A stretch of 64,000 nt of DNA from Dinoroseobacter sp039192165 (lineage in GTDB: Bacteria; Pseudomonadota; Alphaproteobacteria; Rhodobacterales; Rhodobacteraceae). This document shows positions 59,423-64,000 of this stretch, piece by piece; the first letter of the stretch is position 1; each line of letters begins with the position of its first letter. The position numbers and the translations under genes were made by a program. Under the pieces are notes generated by a model. It did not search any database, had not been told where the DNA came from, and was given only the letters and a program-made list of their open reading frames with translations. Location: NCBI GenBank assembly GCA_039192165.1, contig JBCCXD010000002.1:248001-312000 (forward strand), read 5' to 3'.

Positions 59423-61051
59423 TCATTCCTTTCCGCAGGCTTTAAGGACAGCAGCGCGCAGAGCATCGGGGTGATAAGTTCTCTCTCTTGCAGCGACGTG
59501 TTGGTCTGGTCGAATAAGGTAAACCCCCTGTTTTTCGGATCCGAGATATCGTTCGACCAAACCATTCGATGGGTCGTCGGTGGTTTTGATTGATATGCCC
59601 CGAACAGGGATGCCTTCGATCTCAATTTCATCAGGAACTGCAGTATCTATCGCCAGAACGACAAACTCGTCGCCAAGCTTGTCCAGGAGAAAGCCGTCAC
59701 CCAATGGTGCGTCGGGGCAGGGGGCGCCCACGCGCGATACGGCAGGTGCTCCCGGAAGCTTGTCAGGGCCATTCAATGACGAGTGATCGTAGGTACAAGG
59801 AACAGACAGGCGACCCGAGTTGACCAGAGGCCGCGCGAAAGCATGCTTTTCGGCAAGCTTTAGGACAGCGTCCCGGAAACTGCGACTGACCTTAGACTTA
59901 GGCGTGATGAAGTCCGTAGACCGCGTTGAATTAAGAATGTTCTCGTCGGCGCCATAGACACGCTCTTCATTGTAGGTGTCCAGAAGGCTCTCTGGCGCTT
60001 TGCCGGTCACAACCAACCCAAGTTTCCAGCCGAGATTATCGACATCCTGAAACCCGGAGTTTGCGCCGCGTGCGCCAAAAGGAGAGACTTGATGCGCCGC
60101 GTCGCCCGCAAAGAAAACGCGGTCATGGCGGAAGCGTTTCATGCGACGGCACTGGAAGGTGTAGATTGATGACCAGACGATATCATACTCAACATCGTCA
60201 CCAAGCATCGCGTCGAGGCGCTTGCGAATGTTCTCTTCCTTCATTTCCTCGTCGCGATCGACATCCCACCCAATCTGAAAGTCAACGCGCCAAATATCAT
60301 CCGGCTGTTTGTGTAAGAGCGTAGACGCCCCAGATTTGAAATACGGATCGAACCAGAACCACCGCTCCGTCGGGAAGTCATTCGATTTCATTTTGATGTC
60401 CGCGATCAGGAAACTGTCCTGGAATACGCGTCCATCAAACCCAAGATCGAGCATGCCCCGTATTGGGCTACTTGCACCGTCACAGGAGATCAGCCAGTCT
60501 GCTTCGACGGTGTAGGGGCCATCAGGGGTCATTACCGTCAGAACCACGTGGTCGTTTTTGGTTTCAACGGCTTCCACACGGTTCTTGCCGCGGACTTCAA
60601 TGGGTGCGCCTTTCTCTTTCTCAGCACAGATGCTTTGGAAGATGAACTTTTCGAAATACGGTTGCTGAAGGTTTATAAAGGCCGGATTCCGGTGGCCGGT
60701 TTCTGGTAAAAGGTTGAATTCGTAGACCTGCCGGTCGTCCTGAAACACTTTGCCCACGTTCCAAACGACGCCCTTTTCAAGCATCGCTTCGCCGCAGCCA
60801 TAGCGATCCGCAATCTCCAATGTGCGTTTGGCAAAGCAGATGGCACGGCTGCCTATGCCAACGCCTTCATGATCATCAAGCACCAAAGCGGGAATGCCCT
60901 GGCGACCAAGATCAAGGGCGGTCCCCAGGCCAATGGGCCCTCCGCCGACAATGACCACCGGATGACGGACCGCGTCTGAGGCATCCTGATCCTTCGATTT
61001 TTCATATGGGTAAAGCTTGAAGGCCAGCGGGTATCTGTCTTGGAACATCAT
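59423..61051 (-). CDS. FAD-dependent aromatic monooxygenase (MhpA-like)
   Basis: This 542-residue PHBH-fold flavoprotein has GGGPIGLGTALDLGRQG (about 37-53), the DG motif WLISCDGASSPIRG, the GD motif FFAGDAAHQVSPFGARG and a C-terminal thioredoxin-like domain with many neutral residues. It hydroxylates a phenolic substrate with NAD(P)H. In a homogentisate cluster it could make or feed homogentisate or hydroxylate a related ring. The ATG at 61051 has AGGTGAT just upstream; the second Met is also possible. Confidence 0.88.
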   Translation of the reverse strand: MMFQDRYPLAFKLYPYEKSKDQDASDAVRHPVVIVGGGPIGLGTALDLGRQGIPALVLDDHEGVGIGSRAICFAKRTLEIADRYGCGEAMLEKGVVWNVGKVFQDDRQVYEFNLLPETGHRNPAFINLQQPYFEKFIFQSICAEKEKGAPIEVRGKNRVEAVETKNDHVVLTVMTPDGPYTVEADWLISCDGASSPIRGMLDLGFDGRVFQDSFLIADIKMKSNDFPTERWFWFDPYFKSGASTLLHKQPDDIWRVDFQIGWDVDRDEEMKEENIRKRLDAMLGDDVEYDIVWSSIYTFQCRRMKRFRHDRVFFAGDAAHQVSPFGARGANSGFQDVDNLGWKLGLVVTGKAPESLLDTYNEERVYGADENILNSTRSTDFITPKSKVSRSFRDAVLKLAEKHAFARPLVNSGRLSVPCTYDHSSLNGPDKLPGAPAVSRVGAPCPDAPLGDGFLLDKLGDEFVVLAIDTAVPDEIEIEGIPVRGISIKTTDDPSNGLVERYLGSEKQGVYLIRPDQHVAARERTYHPDALRAAVLKACGKE

Positions 61052-61090
61052 ATCACCTGAGTACTTGGAGCATGCGAAACAGAGCGGATT

Positions 61091-62041
61091 TCAGCCTTGA
61101 AGCTGTTCCCACATCTCGAGATCGCGTTTATCGGTCCAAATGCGCGGATGACTGATCCCGCGGGCTTCGTCATAGGCGCGGCTTACGTTGAACGGCAGAC
61201 AGTGTTCATAGATTGCGTAGTTCTTGAATTTGGGATCGCAGGCCTCCCGGACCGCGTCCCAAGCGTCCTTGAGTGTGCCGCCTTTCATGGCCACGCGCTT
61301 CGCAGGGCGGTAGGTCGACTCTACGAAATCACGCGTGCTTTCGATCGCTCGGTCGACGCTGTCTTTGCCCACTAAGGCCGCGCCGCGTCCGGGTGCGATT
61401 GAAGAGACATCATAGGCTTTGATCGCATCGAGTGTTGTTCCCCAGTCTTCAAAGTGCCCATCACCGCAATAGCAAGCTGAGTGGTCTTCGACGATATCGC
61501 CTGTAAACATTACATTTTCGTCGGGAACGTGGATTACTGCATCGCCGGCAGTATGCGCGCGCCCGATCTGCTTGATGTCCACACGACGTTTGCCAAGGTA
61601 AACAGTCATGCTTTTGCCAAAGGTTGTAGTAGGCCAAGTCAACCCGGGAATGCTCTCATGACCTTCAAAGAGGCGCGGGAACCTTTGGAATTCGCTGTCC
61701 CAATCCTCCTGACCGCGCTCGACGACCATCGAACGCGCAACATCTGACATGATGACCTGTTGCGCAGCAAAAGCGGATGCGCCAAGGACGCGAACAGCGT
61801 GGTAGTGTGTTAACACAACATGCGTGATCGGCTTGTCGGTGATTTCCCGGACTTTTTCGATGACCTTGTTGGCCAGCCGCGGGGTCGCTTGCGCTTCGAC
61901 AATCATGACGCTGTCGTCGCCGATAATGACGCCGGAATTTGGGTCGCCTTCTGCGGTGAAGGCCCAAAGGCCTTCCCCGATTTCGTCAAAGGTGATCTGT
62001 TTTTCAGTCAAGTCGCCTTGCGATGCGAATGCTCTTGCCAT
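61091..62041 (-). CDS. MBL-fold protein lacking the DH of HxHxDH
   Basis: This 316-residue MBL-fold protein has GDDSVMIVEAQATP, the metal loop as H79-Y-H81-A-V-R84 in place of HxHxDH, GRAHTAGDAV (H163) and TGDIVEDHSACYCGDG (D182). Metal site 1 His ligands remain but the Asp and His of site 2 are Val and Arg. It sits between fahA and the FAD monooxygenase in the same direction, with GGAGGAG before its ATG. Its function is unknown; the retained H163 and D182 suggest a one-metal or altered site rather than a decayed gene. Confidence 0.85.
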   Translation of the reverse strand: MARAFASQGDLTEKQITFDEIGEGLWAFTAEGDPNSGVIIGDDSVMIVEAQATPRLANKVIEKVREITDKPITHVVLTHYHAVRVLGASAFAAQQVIMSDVARSMVVERGQEDWDSEFQRFPRLFEGHESIPGLTWPTTTFGKSMTVYLGKRRVDIKQIGRAHTAGDAVIHVPDENVMFTGDIVEDHSACYCGDGHFEDWGTTLDAIKAYDVSSIAPGRGAALVGKDSVDRAIESTRDFVESTYRPAKRVAMKGGTLKDAWDAVREACDPKFKNYAIYEHCLPFNVSRAYDEARGISHPRIWTDKRDLEMWEQLQG

Positions 62042-62080
62042 GGGTCTCCTCCTTTGCCCCGGCGGGCCAGCTCGATGGCT

Positions 62081-63340
62081 TCAATTGCGGGAATAGGGAT
62101 CGTCGAGGGCAGGCAGCACTTTGCCGACACATGTTCCAAACCCGATCTGGAACTCTTCCGCCTTTGCCGCAGCGTGCAGGGTCAGAGTATCCCCGTCTTC
62201 GATGAAACTCCTCGTTTCTCCGCCGTCCAGAGCAAAAGGTTCCTTACCGCCCCAGCTTAGTTCGAGAAGAGAGCCGCGATTGTGTTTCTGCGGCCCTGAT
62301 ATCGTGCCGGAGCCAAGAAGGTCTCCGGTACGCATCGAGCATCCCGATGTTGTGTGATGCGCCAATTGTTGTGCCGCCGAATAGTACATCACGTTGTAGT
62401 TTGTCCGCGCAATAGTGGTCGGGGGCTTGCCTTCCGGTGCAAGCGTGACTTCCAGATCGATGTCAAAGAGCATCGGGCCTTCGTCCTTCAGATAATCGAG
62501 GAGTTCAAACTCTCTCTCCGGTGCGTCGCACCTGAATGGTTCAAGCGCGGCTGCCGTTACAATCCAAGGACTGACTGACGTAGCGGTGGCCTTTGCCTGG
62601 AAAGGACCAAGGGGCTGGTATTCCCATGCTTGAATGTCCCTCGCAGACCAATCGTTCAGCAGTACAAAACCAAAAATGTTATTGTCAGCCTCCTTCACCG
62701 AGATGGGGCCTTGGCTGGCAGTGCCGACGATCGCTCCCATTTCCAACTCCATGTCGAACCGTTCCGAAGGTGCGAACCGGGGCAGTTCGTCGCTTGGTCC
62801 TTTCAACTGTCCCCAGGGACGGCGAACATCCGTGCCTGACACCACAACTGACGACGCGCGGCCGTTATAGCCAATGGGGATATGCAGCCAGTTTGGCGGC
62901 AACGCGTTTTCCGGCCCGCGAAACATCGTTCCGACGTTGAAGGCGTGATGGCGACCAGAATAAAAGTCGGTGAACTCTGCCACGCTGAATGGCATGTGCA
63001 GGGTTGCAGCTGTCATCGGCGTCAGAAGTTCGGCCAGTGCTTGTTGATCTGGTGCTTCTGCAGCCAACAACTCAATCAGGCGTGCGCGCATGCGTTTCCA
63101 GGCATCCTGGCCGAGCGCCATCAGCTTATTCCAGCGCGGCTCATCAAATACCGGCTGGTCAGCAAGGGAAATCAACCCGGCGGCTTCTGCGGTTTTCACA
63201 TCGAATATTTCGGCGCCAATCGCAACCCCACAACGCGGTAGGAGATCAGCGGCTGAGTAGACGCCGTAAGGCAGATTGTTGAGCGGAAACGGGCAGTCTG
63301 CAGAGTTGGCGGAGTCCACCCAGGACTTCATGAGGAGCAT
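62081..63340 (-). CDS. fahA: Fumarylacetoacetase
   Basis: This 419-residue enzyme cleaves fumarylacetoacetate to fumarate and acetoacetate, the last step of tyrosine/homogentisate degradation. Motifs: DFYSGRHHAFNVG with the catalytic His, FDMELEMGAIVG with two metal-binding Glu, LLNDWSARDIQAWEYQPLGPF with the metal Asp, and PPNWLHIPIGYNGRASSV. The ATG at 63340 has AAGGA seven bases before it; a start at 63331 (MKSW) is also typical. Confidence 0.96.
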   Translation of the reverse strand: MLLMKSWVDSANSADCPFPLNNLPYGVYSAADLLPRCGVAIGAEIFDVKTAEAAGLISLADQPVFDEPRWNKLMALGQDAWKRMRARLIELLAAEAPDQQALAELLTPMTAATLHMPFSVAEFTDFYSGRHHAFNVGTMFRGPENALPPNWLHIPIGYNGRASSVVVSGTDVRRPWGQLKGPSDELPRFAPSERFDMELEMGAIVGTASQGPISVKEADNNIFGFVLLNDWSARDIQAWEYQPLGPFQAKATATSVSPWIVTAAALEPFRCDAPEREFELLDYLKDEGPMLFDIDLEVTLAPEGKPPTTIARTNYNVMYYSAAQQLAHHTTSGCSMRTGDLLGSGTISGPQKHNRGSLLELSWGGKEPFALDGGETRSFIEDGDTLTLHAAAKAEEFQIGFGTCVGKVLPALDDPYSRN

Positions 63341-63378
63341 TCGATTTCCTTGGCTCGGTTGCGGCGGGTGGATCGCAG

Positions 63379-64000
63379 TCACTTCTTGCCCGGCGTGCCG
63401 TCAAACTTTTTCTCAATGTCGCTCCAACAGTCGATGTAGTCGTCCTGGAGCGGTGCTTCCTGTGCTGCAAAGGTCGTCAGATGTTGCGGGAAGCGGGTTT
63501 CGAACATGAACGACATCGTGTTTTCGAGCTTGTCGGGGCCGAGGTTCGCCTTTGATGCTCTCTCAAATGCTTCTTTGTCCGGACCGTGCGGCAGCATCAT
63601 GTTGTGAAGGGAAATGCCTCCGGGAACGAAGCCCTGTGGCTTGGCGTCATACTCACCGTAGATGTTGCCCATCAGCTCGGACATGATGTTCTTGTGATAC
63701 CAAGGCGGGCGGAAGGTATCTTCCATAACCATCCAGCGTTCGCGGAACAGAACAAAGTCGATATTTGCCGTCCCGGGCTGACCAGATGGGGCAGTGAGCA
63801 CTGTGAAGATCGAAGGGTCGGGGTGATCAAAGAGGATCGCACCAATCGGGCAATAGTTCCGCAGATCATATTTGACCGGACAGTAGTTGCCGTGCCACGC
63901 GACCACGTCGAGCGGAGAGTGCCCAATCTTCGTTTCGTGAAACTGTCCGCACCATTTGATGGTAACCGTTGACGGAACCTCGCGGTCTTCGAAGGCCGCA
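63379..64000 (-). CDS. hmgA: Homogentisate 1,2-dioxygenase (partial, C-terminal 206 residues)
   Basis: This iron(II) dioxygenase opens the homogentisate ring to maleylacetoacetate. The fragment runs off the right edge. Visible: KWCGQFHETKIGHSPLDVV, HGNYCPVKYDL, the Fe ligands in WYHKNIMSELMG (His and Glu) and NMMLPHGPD (His), followed by the C-terminus. It is upstream of fahA in the same direction, 38 bases apart. The intervening maleylacetoacetate isomerase is not in the window. Confidence 0.95.
   Translation of the reverse strand, partial: AAFEDREVPSTVTIKWCGQFHETKIGHSPLDVVAWHGNYCPVKYDLRNYCPIGAILFDHPDPSIFTVLTAPSGQPGTANIDFVLFRERWMVMEDTFRPPWYHKNIMSELMGNIYGEYDAKPQGFVPGGISLHNMMLPHGPDKEAFERASKANLGPDKLENTMSFMFETRFPQHLTTFAAQEAPLQDDYIDCWSDIEKKFDGTPGKK

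Noticed and set aside
1..64000. CRISPR arrays, rRNA genes, riboswitches
   Set aside because: I looked for regularly spaced repeats, rRNA motifs and, near the ribBA-like gene, an FMN riboswitch; none was seen.

Overview
The window looks like a chromosomal segment of a marine alphaproteobacterium of the Rhodobacterales (Roseobacter group). The reasons are the recJ-glpX-hom order, the block SPOR protein / D-Ala-D-Ala carboxypeptidase / tmk / holB / tatD / MBL hydrolase, Tad-type pseudopilins, a sarcosine-oxidase-type SoxB, a DmdA-like GcvT protein and a homogentisate gene set carrying a DUF2783 protein. All calls come from reading the sequence and its translations; no database search was run.

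Layout. 1-3.5 kb: leftward genes for a purine-nucleoside/BMP-type ABC importer (ATPase, two permeases, the second cut by the window edge), preceded by an XRE-cupin regulator, with a MOSC-domain gene divergent from it. 4.8-12.2 kb: rightward V/A-type ATPase operon in the order B-D-I-K-E-DUF2764-A, very tightly packed. 12.3-19.3 kb: a convergent, equally tight six-gene operon (FabI-like reductase, DUF3141 PhaC-like alpha/beta hydrolase, MaoC-Pta fusion, acetate kinase, CoA-transferase A and B). 19.5-20.2 kb: a decayed tyrosine recombinase beside tRNA-Glu(TTC). 20.2-24.7 kb: recJ, glpX, hom and a small lipoprotein. 24.8-28.7 kb: a TetR regulator, a membrane protein and three Tad-type pilin-like proteins. 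29.2-37.3 kb: orphan SoxB, AEC transporter, the housekeeping block and tRNA-Ser(TGA). 37.5-38.6 kb: DmdA-like GcvT-family protein.

38.7-54.1 kb is an accessory catabolic region. A MarR regulator sits between leftward ribBA-like, CaiB-type CoA-transferase and enoyl-CoA hydratase genes and a rightward set: Baeyer-Villiger-type monooxygenase, aldehyde dehydrogenase, luciferase-like monooxygenase, SsuABC/NrtABC-type ABC transporter and flavin reductase. Past an IS3 transposase relic lie an AlsS-like ThDP enzyme and a second aldehyde dehydrogenase. 54.2-58.1 kb: a tripartite tricarboxylate (TctABC) operon containing a BMP-like protein with no signal peptide, facing an RpiR regulator. 59.2-64 kb: homogentisate pathway genes (hmgA cut by the edge, fahA) with a metal-motif-deficient MBL protein, an MhpA-like FAD monooxygenase and DUF2783.

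How the parts may work together (inference). The FabI/DUF3141/MaoC-Pta/AckA operon could turn PHB-derived acyl-CoA into a short-chain acid with one ATP and NADH reoxidation, and the convergent V-ATPase could use ATP to pump ions; with the integrase relic at tRNA-Glu this may be an acquired low-oxygen energy island. The 39-50 kb region carries its own flavin supply (a DHBP-synthase with a dead GTP-cyclohydrolase domain, and a flavin reductase) for two flavin monooxygenases of unknown substrate. Both divergent transcripts carry matching ATGCAT inverted repeats, probably the MarR operators.
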